Positions 16,711 to 26,428 are shown, numbered from the stretch's first letter. The stretch: 64,000 nt of DNA from Mesorhizobium sp. Pch-S (GCF_004136315.1 NZ_CP029562.1:2671501-2735500); one strand, 5' to 3'. Numbers and translations: made by a program. The notes: generated by a model not told the origin, from the sequence alone.

Positions 16711-18783
16711 ATGGCTGAAGCAGCTTCGTCCGAAAACAAGGTGAGCGTGGAGCATCGCGGCGGCGTCGCGATCGTCACGATCGACAACCCGCCGGTGAAC
16801 GCGTTGTCGTTTTCGGTGCGCAAGCCGCTGCATGATACGCTTGTCAGGCTGCGCGACGACGCGGCCACGGCTGCCATTGTCCTGACCTGCGCCGGCCGCA
16901 CTTTCATTGCTGGTGCCGACATCACCGAATTCGGCAAGCCGATGCAGGACCCGGACCTGCGCGCGCTGATCGCGCTGCTGGAAGCGATCGAAAAGCCGAC
17001 GGTCGCTGCCATCCACGGCACCGCCTTGGGCGGCGGGCTGGAGCTGGCACTTGGATGTCATTTCCGGGTTGCCGACAAGGCGGCCAGGCTTGGCCTGCCG
17101 GAAGTGAAGCTCGGCCTCCTGCCCGGTGCCGGCGGCACGCTACGCCTGCCAGCCCTTGTCGGTCCGCTCAAGGCGCTGGATATGATCACGTCCGGTACGC
17201 CGATCGCAGCCAGCGAGGCGCTCGAAGCGGGTCTCGTCGACACGCTCGCCACCGACGGGCTCGTTGCCGATGCTGCTGCCTTTGCAGCGGTCAAGGCCGC
17301 GGAAGGCGGGCCTTTCGTTGCCGTGCGGAGCCGGCGCGACAAGATCGAAGCCGCTGACCGCGAGCAGCTGGAAGCCCGGATCAAGGCGGTTATCGCCAAG
17401 GCCAAGGGTCTGCGGGCGCCCGTCGCCTGCGGGGAAGCGGTGCGCAACGCCGTGCTTCTGCCTTTTGATGAGGCCCTGGCCGCGGAACGCGCGCTGTTCG
17501 TCGAGCTGGTCACCTCGGATCAGTCCAGGGCGCAGCGGCACCTGTTCTTCGCTGAGCGCGAGGCAGCCAAGGTGGAGGGTGTCGACAAGTCGGTGAAGCC
17601 GCGGGCCATCCGCCGGATCGGCATCATCGGCGCCGGCACCATGGGTGGCGGCATCGCCATGGCTTTCGCCAATGGCGGCATTGCCGTCACGCTGGTCGAG
17701 GCGGCACAGGAGGCGTTGCAACGCGGGCTCGAGCGCATCGAGAAGAACTATGCGATCTCGGTTTCGCGTGGCTCCCTGAGCGAGGCCGCCAAGGCGGCAC
17801 GCATGGCGCTGCTCTCCGGTACCACGGACTATGCGGCGCTTGCCGACTGCGACCTGATCATCGAGGCGGTGTTCGAGGACATGGCGGTCAAGAAAGAGGT
17901 GCTCGCGTCGATCGACAAGGTGGCCAAGCCGGGCACGATCATTGCCACCAACACTTCCTACCTCGACGTCAATGCACTGGCCGCTTCCGTCAGCCGGCCT
18001 CAGGATTTCGCCGGCATGCATTTCTTTTCGCCGGCTAACATCATGAAGCTGCTGGAGATCGTGCGTGGCAAGGACACGGCTCCGGATGTTCTGGTGACGC
18101 TGCTGTCGCTCGCGCGCTCAATCGGCAAGGTGCCGGTGGTGGTCGGCGTCTGCCATGGTTTCGTCGGCAACCGCATGCTGACGGCACGTGGCGCCGATGT
18201 CGAAGCCCTGCTGCTGGAGGGAGCGAGCCCGGCGGACGTCGACAAGGCCTTCACCGATTTCGGCTGGCCGATGGGACCCTTCCAGATGTGGGACCTTGCA
18301 GGGCTGGACATCAGCTGGCGCAACCGCAAGGCGCTGGGCAAGACAGCGCTGATCGCCGACTGGCTGTGCGAACAGGGCCGTTTCGGCCAGAAGACCGGCC
18401 GCGGTTTCTACCTCTATGCCGATGGCCGCACCGCGCAACCAGACCCGGAACTGGCCATCCACATCGCCGATGAAGCGAAGCGGCTCGGTATTGCGCCGCG
18501 TGTCATCTCGGCCGAGGAGATCATCGAACGCACGCTCTATCCGCTGATCAACGAAGGATCGCGCATCCTGGAAGAAGGAATTGCCGCGCGCGAATCCGAT
18601 GTCGACCTGGTCTGGGTCAACGGCTATGGCTTCCCGCTCGGCAAGGGCGGGCCGATGTTCTGGGCACGCCAGAAGGGACTGTCCGGGATCGTCGATCGCC
18701 TGAGCCATTGGCATGAGAAGACGGGCAAGGACGTGTTCAAGCCATCGGATTGGCTGAAGGCCGCGGAAATGTCGGCCAGGTAG
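16711..18783 (+). CDS. bifunctional enoyl-CoA hydratase / 3-hydroxyacyl-CoA dehydrogenase (FadB/FadJ type)
   Basis: A 690-residue multifunctional beta-oxidation enzyme. The crotonase domain (about 10-190) has FIAGADITEFG, GGGLELALGCHF with catalytic E111, and LPEVKLGLLPGAGG with E131. The NAD-binding dehydrogenase domain starts near 300 with IGIIGAGTMGGGIAMAFA (GAGTMGGG 307-314), followed by NTSYLDVNALA and the catalytic His in GMHFFSPANIM. Two C-terminal 3HCDH domains follow. It hydrates trans-2-enoyl-CoA and oxidises the L-3-hydroxyacyl product. The ATG at 16711 is preceded by GGGAAGAGG. No FadA-type thiolase is adjacent. It is divergent from its likely TetR repressor. Confidence 0.93.
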   Translation: MAEAASSENKVSVEHRGGVAIVTIDNPPVNALSFSVRKPLHDTLVRLRDDAATAAIVLTCAGRTFIAGADITEFGKPMQDPDLRALIALLEAIEKPTVAAIHGTALGGGLELALGCHFRVADKAARLGLPEVKLGLLPGAGGTLRLPALVGPLKALDMITSGTPIAASEALEAGLVDTLATDGLVADAAAFAAVKAAEGGPFVAVRSRRDKIEAADREQLEARIKAVIAKAKGLRAPVACGEAVRNAVLLPFDEALAAERALFVELVTSDQSRAQRHLFFAEREAAKVEGVDKSVKPRAIRRIGIIGAGTMGGGIAMAFANGGIAVTLVEAAQEALQRGLERIEKNYAISVSRGSLSEAAKAARMALLSGTTDYAALADCDLIIEAVFEDMAVKKEVLASIDKVAKPGTIIATNTSYLDVNALAASVSRPQDFAGMHFFSPANIMKLLEIVRGKDTAPDVLVTLLSLARSIGKVPVVVGVCHGFVGNRMLTARGADVEALLLEGASPADVDKAFTDFGWPMGPFQMWDLAGLDISWRNRKALGKTALIADWLCEQGRFGQKTGRGFYLYADGRTAQPDPELAIHIADEAKRLGIAPRVISAEEIIERTLYPLINEGSRILEEGIAARESDVDLVWVNGYGFPLGKGGPMFWARQKGLSGIVDRLSHWHEKTGKDVFKPSDWLKAAEMSAR

Positions 18784-18818
18784 CATGCTCGCATGCCACG
18801 CTGCTGACTTGCCGCCAG

Positions 18819-20522
18819 TCAGTCGCTTGAACCGGTCAGCAACAGCGTCGTCAGCGTCGATCGCAGTTCGGCGGGCCGAACGGGTTTCGACAATATCGGG
18901 ATGTCGATGTCGTCGACGTCCGCACGTACTCTGGCCTCGTCATGTCCGGTCATGATGATGGCGGGTATGGTGCGTTTCTTGAGCGTGCGAACGCGCGCGA
19001 TGCAATCGCTTCCCGTCTGCCTGTTGCCCAGATCGTAGTCTGTCACCAGCACGTCCCATTCACCGGGTTTGGTCGGCGGTTCTAGCTCTGCCTGGGGAAT
19101 GCAACCCCATTTCTCCAGCAGGGCGGCGGTCGCGAGCAGCACCTCCTTGTCGTCTTCGACCAAAAGGACACGGAGACCGTGGAGACGCGCCGGGGCGACC
19201 GGATCCACCTGCGCTGACTGTTGTGCCGGCTGCGCGACAATCGGCAAGCCGGTTATGGAGACGCCCGTTCCCTTGTACTTCCTGGATCGGATATCGACTG
19301 TGAGGCCCATCAGCCTGCCGAGGCGCTGAACGATGGGCAGGCCGAGCCCGACGCCTTCGACATCACGGTCGCCGCGTTCCCGCACCCGGTAGAATTCCTC
19401 GAACAGGCGAGGCAGATGTTCTTCCGCGATGCCGTCGCCCCGATCATAGACGTCAATGGACAGCCTGTCCCCGTGACGGCGGCAACCGACCAGAACGGGT
19501 CTCCCTGGGGCGTATTTGATGGCGTTGTTGACGATGTTCTGCACCATCGTGGTGAGCAGGGTTTCATCCGTGTCGACGTAGCAGGCTGATGGTACGACGC
19601 GCAGCGTCACCTTTGACCAGGCGGCGACATGAGCATTCTGGCGCACGACCTCGTTGATCACGTCGCCGACCGCGACAGGTCGTCTCTCCGGAGTGACGCT
19701 GCCGCTGTCCAGCGTGGAAATGTCCAGCAGCGATCGAAACAAGCTGGAAACGCTGTGCAGCGAACGGTCGATATTTTCGACCATCTTGCGCGCCTCGCGC
19801 TTCAATCCAGCGTCGGAAAGCCAGGCCGTGTAGAGGCTGATGGCGTGGATAGGCTGGCGCAGATCATGGCTCGCCTGCGCCAGGAAACGCGACTTGGCCA
19901 GATTGGCTTCCAGCGCCTGCGCATAAGCCGTCTGCAGCCGCTTCTGAAGACCGTAGATATAGGCCGGCACAAGGATGATGGTGAGCAGCAGCGTCAGGAC
20001 GACAAAGGGGTTTGCCTGCATGTATTCGTTGAACAGAGCCGCCACCGATATCGATGCCAGCGCACAGAAGGTGGCGGCGATGAGATAGTGTGAACCGTAG
20101 CGCAGGCCGTTTCCGACAGTGACCCATAACACCATGGCAAAGACCGGAACGGTAATCGCTCCACCGACTGCCATGGCAAACGTCATGGCCAGGTAATCAT
20201 TGAATATCGTGAAGACTCTTCTCTTGAAGTTGTACCCCGGATATTTGTCTATGTGCCAAAGAAGCGCCCACGACCCCGGTATATACAGCAGCGTATAGAT
20301 AACCATCGCCGCGACGATCCAGTTCACGTAAGCACCGGTCACGAGCAGGGTGGTCAGCACGTAAGCGTCGATCGGCGGGACGGTGACCACACGCATGACG
20401 GCTTGGCCACGTTCAGCATCCGTGTTTTCGACGCCGTTCCCGACCAGCCACCGGAACTGGTCGCGCAACCTGCCGAACACATTGAGGCTAACAGCTGAGG
20501 TGTCTGGTACCGTCATGGTCAT
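18819..20522 (-). CDS. membrane hybrid histidine kinase with C-terminal receiver
   Basis: A 567-residue sensor kinase. Residues about 45-195 contain five or six membrane helices and no large periplasmic domain. The dimerisation domain carries H219 in FLAQASHDLRQPIHAISL. The ATPase domain has NNAIKYAP, YDRGDGI and GVGLGLPIV. A receiver follows from about 450, with D495 in LVTDYDLG, T525 in IMTGHD and K546 in LSKPVRP, all intact. HDLRQP-type hybrid kinases often work with separate NarL-type regulators. The convergent end meets the FadB-type gene; the start faces the autotransporter 650 bases away, and a NarL-type regulator lies beyond it. The ATG at 20522 sits six bases behind GAGGA; ATGs at 20528 and 20516 are possible. 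Confidence 0.9.
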   Translation of the reverse strand: MTMTVPDTSAVSLNVFGRLRDQFRWLVGNGVENTDAERGQAVMRVVTVPPIDAYVLTTLLVTGAYVNWIVAAMVIYTLLYIPGSWALLWHIDKYPGYNFKRRVFTIFNDYLAMTFAMAVGGAITVPVFAMVLWVTVGNGLRYGSHYLIAATFCALASISVAALFNEYMQANPFVVLTLLLTIILVPAYIYGLQKRLQTAYAQALEANLAKSRFLAQASHDLRQPIHAISLYTAWLSDAGLKREARKMVENIDRSLHSVSSLFRSLLDISTLDSGSVTPERRPVAVGDVINEVVRQNAHVAAWSKVTLRVVPSACYVDTDETLLTTMVQNIVNNAIKYAPGRPVLVGCRRHGDRLSIDVYDRGDGIAEEHLPRLFEEFYRVRERGDRDVEGVGLGLPIVQRLGRLMGLTVDIRSRKYKGTGVSITGLPIVAQPAQQSAQVDPVAPARLHGLRVLLVEDDKEVLLATAALLEKWGCIPQAELEPPTKPGEWDVLVTDYDLGNRQTGSDCIARVRTLKKRTIPAIIMTGHDEARVRADVDDIDIPILSKPVRPAELRSTLTTLLLTGSSD

Positions 20523-21175
20523 CGGCATTCCTCGCTGCTTTCGTGTGGATAGTGCGCGGCAGAAAGACATGGCCGTTGAGGAGGGCGACCTGGACGTCGC
20601 CTGACATGCGGGCAGTCGGCGCGATCATCATGTTCCACCCGCCGGGTCGAACATGATGGACAGATTGTCCTCTTCGAAGCGTCTTTCCGCGCGGCAACAT
20701 CATCAATCCGATGGTTGCCCGGGGGCGGTTCGAAGCTGGGGCCGCACTTTGACCGGGCTCGCTGGTGGCTCCAGGTCGGCAAGGCGCCAACGTCGCCTTG
20801 CCTCCGAAACAGGTCTCGCGGTGCCGATGACCTGCTTGTGCCTTCGTCGTCCCGGCTTCTCTTTCTGAGATGATTTTTGTTCTTGTTGGCTGGTCCTAGT
20901 CGCGCTCCTTCATGCGGGGTGAGAACCAGTTGTGATTCTTATAGGAACCAGATTCTGAGGCGATACAGCAGTGGGGCTGTGCGCAAGCGTTGTCTCCAGC
21001 GCTGCTTGTTCCGTATTCCCGCCACCGGCGACTAGGACACCTGTCGCAATTGTTCCCCGGTTGCAGCGCAGGCAAAATTTGATCGTTGCGGTTGATCGTG
21101 ATCGTCAGGCGGGCGGGCTTGGACGGTCGCGTTTTGTTGCAGAGCAGATTTCTTGCATCGAACGAGGGACGTGTC
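20523..21175. other. long intergenic region between the kinase and autotransporter genes
   Basis: About 650 bases with no convincing gene on either strand. The codon patterns of the short open frames look random. It must hold the divergent promoters of the kinase and autotransporter genes. Around 20929-20956 the words GAACCAG and GATTCT recur closely, and near 21078-21104 TTGATCG occurs twice; neither can be assigned to a known regulator. The size suggests a long untranslated leader or unseen regulatory RNA. Confidence 0.5.
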
Positions 21176-24100
21176 TTGATCGGAAAAACGATCGGAAAAT
21201 CCGGCGCAGCGCGCTGGACCAAAATTCTTCTGGCTTCCACAATCCTGGGCAACGGCGCTGCCGGCATCGCATCTTTGGTTGCGTTGTCTGTTGCGATGGC
21301 GGCGACGGGCGGGATCAGCCCGGCATTCGCGCTCGATCCCAACGACACGGTCATCGACACGCCGGGCACATATTCCTGGTCGACGGGTCAGACATTCCAG
21401 GATGATCTGATCATCGGCCTGGAGAACAAGGGCATCGCGGCCACCGTGAGGGATGGCGCGAAGATCTATGTCCAGAATCGGGCGATCATCGCTGGCATGG
21501 CAGGGTCGCAGGCAACCCTTACGGTAAGTGGTCCAGGAAGCGAACTGAATGTTATTCGTACGAACGACATACTGGGCAACACCCTTTATGTCGGCGGCGG
21601 CTGCAACGGTTATTCGGTCATGTGCGTCTACGGCGGTGACGGCACACTGGTCGTCGAGAAGGGCGGCAAGGTCGACGCGAAATGGACCCGTATCGGCGAT
21701 GGCCAGAAGAGCAGGGGAGACCTTACCGTTACCGGTCAGGGGTCCCTTCTCAGCACCGACGAGCTCTATGTCAGGACATGGATCGACAATGCCAAGGGCA
21801 GCACCTTAACGATCAGCGATGGTGGTTCCATCGCCACCAATTACGTTTCGACGGGTGGTGACGGCGGTGACAATTCCTACGGTTCGAACGTGTTCATCAC
21901 CGGAGGGGGCTCGAAGTGGATCAACACCGGCACTTTCGAACTGGGAGGCGACATGACCGTCGAAGACGGCGGCCTCCTGAGCACCTCCACACTCAAGGTG
22001 GGGAACAGCTCCATCGGCGAAAACACGCTGTACATCACGGGCGACAAGTCCTCGGTAAATGTCTCAGGCGTTCTTCGCATGGGACCCGGCAATGTCTCGG
22101 TTGCCAACGGAGCCAATCTGAATGTGGTTGGCGGGATCGATCTGTCCGAGGACAATGGCTACGTGACGATCGGTGGCAAGATCGACATGGAAAGCTTTAC
22201 CGACGAACCGAAAGCGCTTGATCCCCAGGCTGCGGGTCACATCAACAAGGACGCGGTCATCACGTTCGGGTCGGGAGACAATGAAGGTGGACGTCTTGTC
22301 TTCAATCATACCGAGACGGGGTATGATTTCTCGAACACGTTGGTCGGCAATGGTGTGATCACGGCCTTGCATGGTGAAACCGTTCTGACCGGTGATCTCA
22401 CGCGGTTTTATGCAACCAACAGCTATGGCGGGATCGTCATCGACGGCAAGGATGCCAGGCTGGTCCTCAAAACGGACCTTGGCACGGCTGGAGCGGCTAT
22501 CGATTCAAACAAACTCTCGCCTTACATCAGCCGAATGCAGGTCAGGGAAGGCGCCCTGGTCCTGGGCGGACAGACGGGTCAGGTGGTTACCAATTTCCTG
22601 GGCTCGGAAACCTATACGAGCAAGGTGGAGGTTTGGGGCGAAAGCATAAACACAGCTCGTAATGTGCCGACCGCGATCGGAAGGCTTGAAGGTTGGGGTA
22701 CGATAGGCGGCCTTGCCGTGGACAAAAATGCGGTTGTGTCGCCGGGAACCTCCGACAGCCGGATTGGCACGATTGTTGTCAAAGGGCAGGCGCAGTTCGC
22801 CACGGGTTCGTTGTACGACGTTGATATCGCGAGCAATGGTGCAAGCGATAGGCTCGTCGTGGAAACACTGAAACAGTCATCCGGCTTCGATGGTAATGGA
22901 AACCCGATGACCGTCGATGGTCTGGGGACAGTCTATATCGCCAGCGATGTGAATGTTCGGGTCACTGCATTGGACGCAGCTACAAGCTATCAGTCCGGTC
23001 AGACCTATACGATCCTGACGGCGGCGGGCGGCATTACGGGCCAATTTGCGCAGGCGATTTCGCAGTCGGCCTTCCTGGACGTGTCGCTGGATCAGCAAGC
23101 CAATCAGGTCGACCTGAAGATCAAGGTGAAGGACACCGGCAACCCCGGCGAGCCTGGAAATCCGGGCGAACCTGGCAACCCAGGCGAACCTGGAAATCCG
23201 GGTGAGCCCGGTAACCCCGGCAATCCTGGCGAGCCCGGTAATCCTGGTAACCCAGGCAATCCCGGCGAACCGAGCAAGCCTTCGCGTCCCGGTCCGAATG
23301 TCAGCGGTCCGTTCGATGATGTGACCGAGACGCACAACCAGTACGAGACGGCGGTCGCCCTGAACTCGCTGCCGCAAAATGGAAGTTCGCTGGCGCTCTA
23401 CAACACATTGCTGTTGTTGAATGCCGCTGAAGCCAACGCTGCATTCAACCTGCTGTCTGGCGAGGTGCATGCGTCGGGTGCGACCGCGCTGATCAACTCC
23501 TCGCAATATGTGCGCAATGCAGCCAATGACCGCGTCCGTGCCGCCTTTGGCGATGTCGCCGCAGCCTCGCTGCCGGTCATGGCCTATGGTCCCGACGGCA
23601 AGGACATCGAAGCAGCTACCACCGCCAGGACCGCAGCCTGGGGCCAGGTCTTCGGTGCCTGGAGCAGCATCGACGGCGACGGCAATGCGTCCCGCATGAA
23701 GCAGTCGACCGGCGGCTTCATCACCGGCATCGACACCGAGCTTGCAGAAGCCTGGCGTGTCGGTGTGCTCGCCGGCTACAGCCGCACCTCCTTCGATGCC
23801 AAGGATCGTTCGTCGTCCGGCGACAGCGACAACTATCACCTCGGCCTCTATGGCGGCACGCGCTGGGGTGCGCTGGCCCTGCGCACCGGGCTGTCCTACA
23901 CCTGGAGCAACATCGAGACCGGTCGCACCGTCTCCTTCCGCGGCTTCAATGACGGGCTGTCGGCCGACTATGATGCCGGCGCCTTCCAGGCCTTCGGTGA
24001 ACTGGGCTATCGCCTCGATGCGGCCGGTGCTGCCTTCGAGCCGTTCGTCAACCTCGCCCATGTCAGCCTGCACACCGACGGCTTCACCGAAAAGGGTGGT

Positions 24101-24448
24101 GCGGCAGCCCTCAGCGCCGAGGCGCAGACCACCAACACCACCTTCTCCACGCTCGGCCTGCGTGCCTCGACCGACTTCATGCTCGGCTCGGTCGCGGCAT
24201 CAGCCAACGGCACGGTCGGCTGGAAGCATGCCTTCGGTGATACCACGCCGTTCTCGAAGGTCGGCTTTGCCGGTTCCAGCCTGTTCACGGTGACCGGTGT
24301 GCCGATCGCCAAGAACACCTTCGTGCTGCAGACCGGCCTCGACATGAAGGTGACCGACAACGCTACGCTCGGCATCTCCTACAATGGCGAGTTCGGCTCC
24401 GGGTCGTCGACCAATGGCGTCGACGCAAGGCTCGGCATCCGCTTCTGA
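21176..24448 (+). CDS. type V autotransporter with collagen-like Gly-X-Pro linker
   Basis: A 1090-residue secreted surface protein. An extended signal peptide ([20 protein letters not shown]..., cleavage after SPAFA, about residue 52) leads into a Gly/Asn/Thr-rich passenger of beta-helix type (about 55-650) with repeated motifs such as [26 protein letters not shown] and [17 protein letters not shown]. Residues 655-699 are 15 uninterrupted Gly-X-Pro triplets with X = Asn or Glu. The last 275 residues are an autotransporter beta-barrel ([14 protein letters not shown]... ending LGIRF, with the terminal Phe used in barrel insertion). No ATG fits; the TTG at 21176 has GAGGGA six bases upstream. 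It is probably an adhesin. Its stop overlaps the IalB-like start. It was not assigned to a named family. Confidence 0.88.
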   Translation: MIGKTIGKSGAARWTKILLASTILGNGAAGIASLVALSVAMAATGGISPAFALDPNDTVIDTPGTYSWSTGQTFQDDLIIGLENKGIAATVRDGAKIYVQNRAIIAGMAGSQATLTVSGPGSELNVIRTNDILGNTLYVGGGCNGYSVMCVYGGDGTLVVEKGGKVDAKWTRIGDGQKSRGDLTVTGQGSLLSTDELYVRTWIDNAKGSTLTISDGGSIATNYVSTGGDGGDNSYGSNVFITGGGSKWINTGTFELGGDMTVEDGGLLSTSTLKVGNSSIGENTLYITGDKSSVNVSGVLRMGPGNVSVANGANLNVVGGIDLSEDNGYVTIGGKIDMESFTDEPKALDPQAAGHINKDAVITFGSGDNEGGRLVFNHTETGYDFSNTLVGNGVITALHGETVLTGDLTRFYATNSYGGIVIDGKDARLVLKTDLGTAGAAIDSNKLSPYISRMQVREGALVLGGQTGQVVTNFLGSETYTSKVEVWGESINTARNVPTAIGRLEGWGTIGGLAVDKNAVVSPGTSDSRIGTIVVKGQAQFATGSLYDVDIASNGASDRLVVETLKQSSGFDGNGNPMTVDGLGTVYIASDVNVRVTALDAATSYQSGQTYTILTAAGGITGQFAQAISQSAFLDVSLDQQANQVDLKIKVKDTGNPGEPGNPGEPGNPGEPGNPGEPGNPGNPGEPGNPGNPGNPGEPSKPSRPGPNVSGPFDDVTETHNQYETAVALNSLPQNGSSLALYNTLLLLNAAEANAAFNLLSGEVHASGATALINSSQYVRNAANDRVRAAFGDVAAASLPVMAYGPDGKDIEAATTARTAAWGQVFGAWSSIDGDGNASRMKQSTGGFITGIDTELAEAWRVGVLAGYSRTSFDAKDRSSSGDSDNYHLGLYGGTRWGALALRTGLSYTWSNIETGRTVSFRGFNDGLSADYDAGAFQAFGELGYRLDAAGAAFEPFVNLAHVSLHTDGFTEKGGAAALSAEAQTTNTTFSTLGLRASTDFMLGSVAASANGTVGWKHAFGDTTPFSKVGFAGSSLFTVTGVPIAKNTFVLQTGLDMKVTDNATLGISYNGEFGSGSSTNGVDARLGIRF
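23138..23272 (+). repeat. collagen-like (Gly-X-Pro)15 coding repeat
   Basis: 135 bases encode 15 tandem triplets in the order [45 protein letters not shown], inside the autotransporter gene and just before its barrel. Codons vary from unit to unit (GGC/GGA/GGT, CCC/CCT/CCA), so this is not a recent slippage product. All Y positions are Pro and all X positions are Asn or Glu. Confidence 0.9.
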
Positions 24449-24996
24449 TGCCACACATCAGACTGCTTTTCGGCGCGGCGGCCTTCCTGGCTGCCGCGTC
24501 TGCCGCTTCCGCCCAGGAACAGCAGCCGGCCGCCGGCCCGGCCACCGCTGCCGGTGGTCCGTCGTCTCTGTCGGAGACCTATGAGGACTGGCGCGTCGCC
24601 TGCGTGGCGGCGCCCGAGAACAAGAAGCAGTGCGCCTTCTCGCAGGCACAGGTCAGCCAGAACGGCCAGCGTGTGCTCACCATCGAGCTGACGCCTGCCG
24701 ATGATGGCGGCCTGAAGGGGCTGCTGGTGATGCCGTTCGGGCTCAATCTCGACAAGGGCGTCACCTTCTCGGTCGACGACACGCCGCCTGGCAAGCCGTC
24801 GCGCTTCCGCACCTGCCTGCCTGGCGGCTGTGTCGTGCGGCTCACCTTCACGCCGGCAACCACCAAGGCGCTGAAGACCGGCACCGCGCTGAAACTCGGC
24901 GCCTTCGCTTCCGACACCGAAAAGGACGTCGCCTTCTCCATCTCCCTCAAGGGCTTCAACAACGCACTCGAAAGAACCATGCAGCTGGGGAAATAG
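24448..24996 (+). CDS. invasion-associated locus B (IalB) family periplasmic protein
   Basis: A 182-residue exported protein with a clear signal peptide (LLFGAAAFLAAASAASA, cleavage near residue 22), then a low-complexity Pro/Ala stretch and an IalB domain from about 42: YEDWRVACVA, KKQCAFSQAQVSQNGQRVL, LLVMPFGLNLDKGV, FRTCLPGGCVVRL. The four cysteines (in ACVA, QCAF, TCLPGGC) match the family's disulfide pattern. IalB of Bartonella promotes erythrocyte invasion, but homologues are widespread in Rhizobiales and their general role is unknown. The ATG overlaps the autotransporter's TGA (TGATG), so the two are translationally coupled and probably act together at the envelope. Confidence 0.88.
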   Translation: MPHIRLLFGAAAFLAAASAASAQEQQPAAGPATAAGGPSSLSETYEDWRVACVAAPENKKQCAFSQAQVSQNGQRVLTIELTPADDGGLKGLLVMPFGLNLDKGVTFSVDDTPPGKPSRFRTCLPGGCVVRLTFTPATTKALKTGTALKLGAFASDTEKDVAFSISLKGFNNALERTMQLGK

Positions 24997-25088
24997 TTTC
25001 TCCAGGCAATCCGGAAAATTATATTAGGAAATACTAATAATAATACATCTGGACTAGAAATGTTTCATAATACACATGGCACTGCTAT

Positions 25089-25104
25089 TTGACCGATTGG
25101 TCAA
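25089..25104. promoter_or_regulatory. candidate operator, palindrome TTGACC-GATT-GGTCAA
   Basis: A perfect 6-4-6 dyad in the AT-rich 123-base gap between the IalB-like gene and the response regulator, ending five bases before the regulator's GGAGGGG ribosome-binding site. Its position so close to the start would suit autorepression by the NarL-type regulator, whose relatives bind short inverted repeats. It could equally be bound by an unlinked factor. Confidence 0.5.
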
Positions 25105-25119
25105 TATTTGGAGGGGTCT

Positions 25120-25743
25120 TTGCGAGGCGATCGAGTCATACTCGCCGATGATCATCCGCTCTTTCGGGAGGGCATACGCCGGCTGTTGCAAAGAGTGGTG
25201 CCGCAAGCCGAAATAATCGAAGCCGACGATCTTGTTCAGATGCTTCAGCTTGCCCGCAGGGGAGAGCCGCCGAGCACCTTCATCATCGACCTCATCTTTG
25301 CGGGGAAAAGCGTCGAGCCGGACCTTCCGGCGCTGCGGCGGGAGTTCCCGCGGTCTTCGATCATCTTTGTCTCGATGGTCCAGGACCGCGCCATCGCTGA
25401 ACGGATCATGGGCAAGGGCGCGGATGGATTTATCTGCAAGAGCCTGAGGCCGCTGCAGATCATGGCCGGTATCGCAGCGGTACGCGACGGCGAGAGGATC
25501 ATCTTGATCGAACCCGACGCCAAGGACATGCCGGAGCCGAAGGATGATCTTTCAGCGCTGACATTCAGGCAGCGCGAAGTGCTGCGGCTGCTCTCTGCCG
25601 GCCGAACCAACAAGGAGATCGGTCAGGCGCTCCACATTTCGCCCTATACCGTGCGTGCCCATGTTTCCGCTTTGCTCAAGACCCTCGGCGTGTCCTCGCG
25701 GACGGCAGCGGTGTCGAAGGCCAAGTCGTCAGGGCTGATCTGA
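25120..25743 (+). CDS. NarL/LuxR-family response regulator
   Basis: A 207-residue DNA-binding response regulator. The receiver has the acidic pair D10-D11 in [11 protein letters not shown], phospho-acceptor D57 in FIIDLIF, S85 in FVSM and K107 in FICKSL, so it should be phosphorylatable. The GerE-type HTH is at about 144-203: [39 protein letters not shown]. The start is TTG 25120 placed just behind GGAGGGG; no ATG is available, as in the autotransporter gene. It lies downstream of autotransporter and IalB-like genes and is a plausible output partner of the hybrid kinase at 18819-20522, an inference from linkage. Confidence 0.9.
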   Translation: MRGDRVILADDHPLFREGIRRLLQRVVPQAEIIEADDLVQMLQLARRGEPPSTFIIDLIFAGKSVEPDLPALRREFPRSSIIFVSMVQDRAIAERIMGKGADGFICKSLRPLQIMAGIAAVRDGERIILIEPDAKDMPEPKDDLSALTFRQREVLRLLSAGRTNKEIGQALHISPYTVRAHVSALLKTLGVSSRTAAVSKAKSSGLI

Positions 25744-25824
25744 AAACCAATGTGACGCTTGGGCTGCGCGGGGCCGAAGGCGGCGCCAGGAAAATCCGAA
25801 AATTTGCAAAGTCAGGAGTTCCGT

Positions 25825-25900
<76 letters not shown>

Positions 25901-26137
25901 GTCCAGCGGATGGCGCATTTATGAGGCGCCGCGTTACACTGTCAAGCGAGCTTTTGGACGACAGTCCGTCGTTGCGGCGCGCCTGGCGGCGGACGATCTT
26001 CGGTGCCGTGGTTGCAGTCAAAGGTTATGACCGCCCTTCCGCGTGGCCTGAAAATTCCGAGAAACCGCCGCAAGCTCGCCCGGCTCTTGCCGCACCCGTG
26101 CGCAATCGCTAAATGTCGGCAACACTTGGAGACCTGC

Positions 26138-26428
26138 ATGATCGCCCTCATTCAAACCGTCGTTCTGGCGCTTGACCTCTACTGGTGGATCATCATCGCC
26201 TCGGCCATCTTTTCGTGGCTCTTCGCTTTCAACGTCGTCAATCCGCGCAACCAAGTGGTCAACACGATCGGCAACGCGCTTTATCGGCTGACCGAACCGG
26301 CCCTGCGCCCCATTCGCCGTATCCTGCCGGACCTGGGCGGAATCGACATTTCGCCGATCATCCTTCTGCTGATTCTGTTCTTCCTGCGCCAGTTCATCCT
26401 GACGACCATAGCTCCTGCGCTCGTCTAG
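26138..26428 (+). CDS. YggT family membrane protein
   Basis: A 96-residue protein with two hydrophobic segments ([20 protein letters not shown] and [17 protein letters not shown]) around the conserved [20 protein letters not shown] and [13 protein letters not shown], the signature of the YggT domain. Homologues are linked to membrane or cell-division functions and osmotic stress, without firm mechanism. The ATG at 26138 is chosen because upstream residues are not conserved in type. In many relatives a DUF167 gene follows; here the next 109 bases contain none. Confidence 0.88.
   Translation: MIALIQTVVLALDLYWWIIIASAIFSWLFAFNVVNPRNQVVNTIGNALYRLTEPALRPIRRILPDLGGIDISPIILLLILFFLRQFILTTIAPALV

Noticed and set aside
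22877..24073. A 398-codon open frame antisense to the autotransporter barrel
   Set aside because: Composition (Gly/Ala/Arg/Val) reflects the reverse complement of the GXP tract and barrel; no start signal or known domain.
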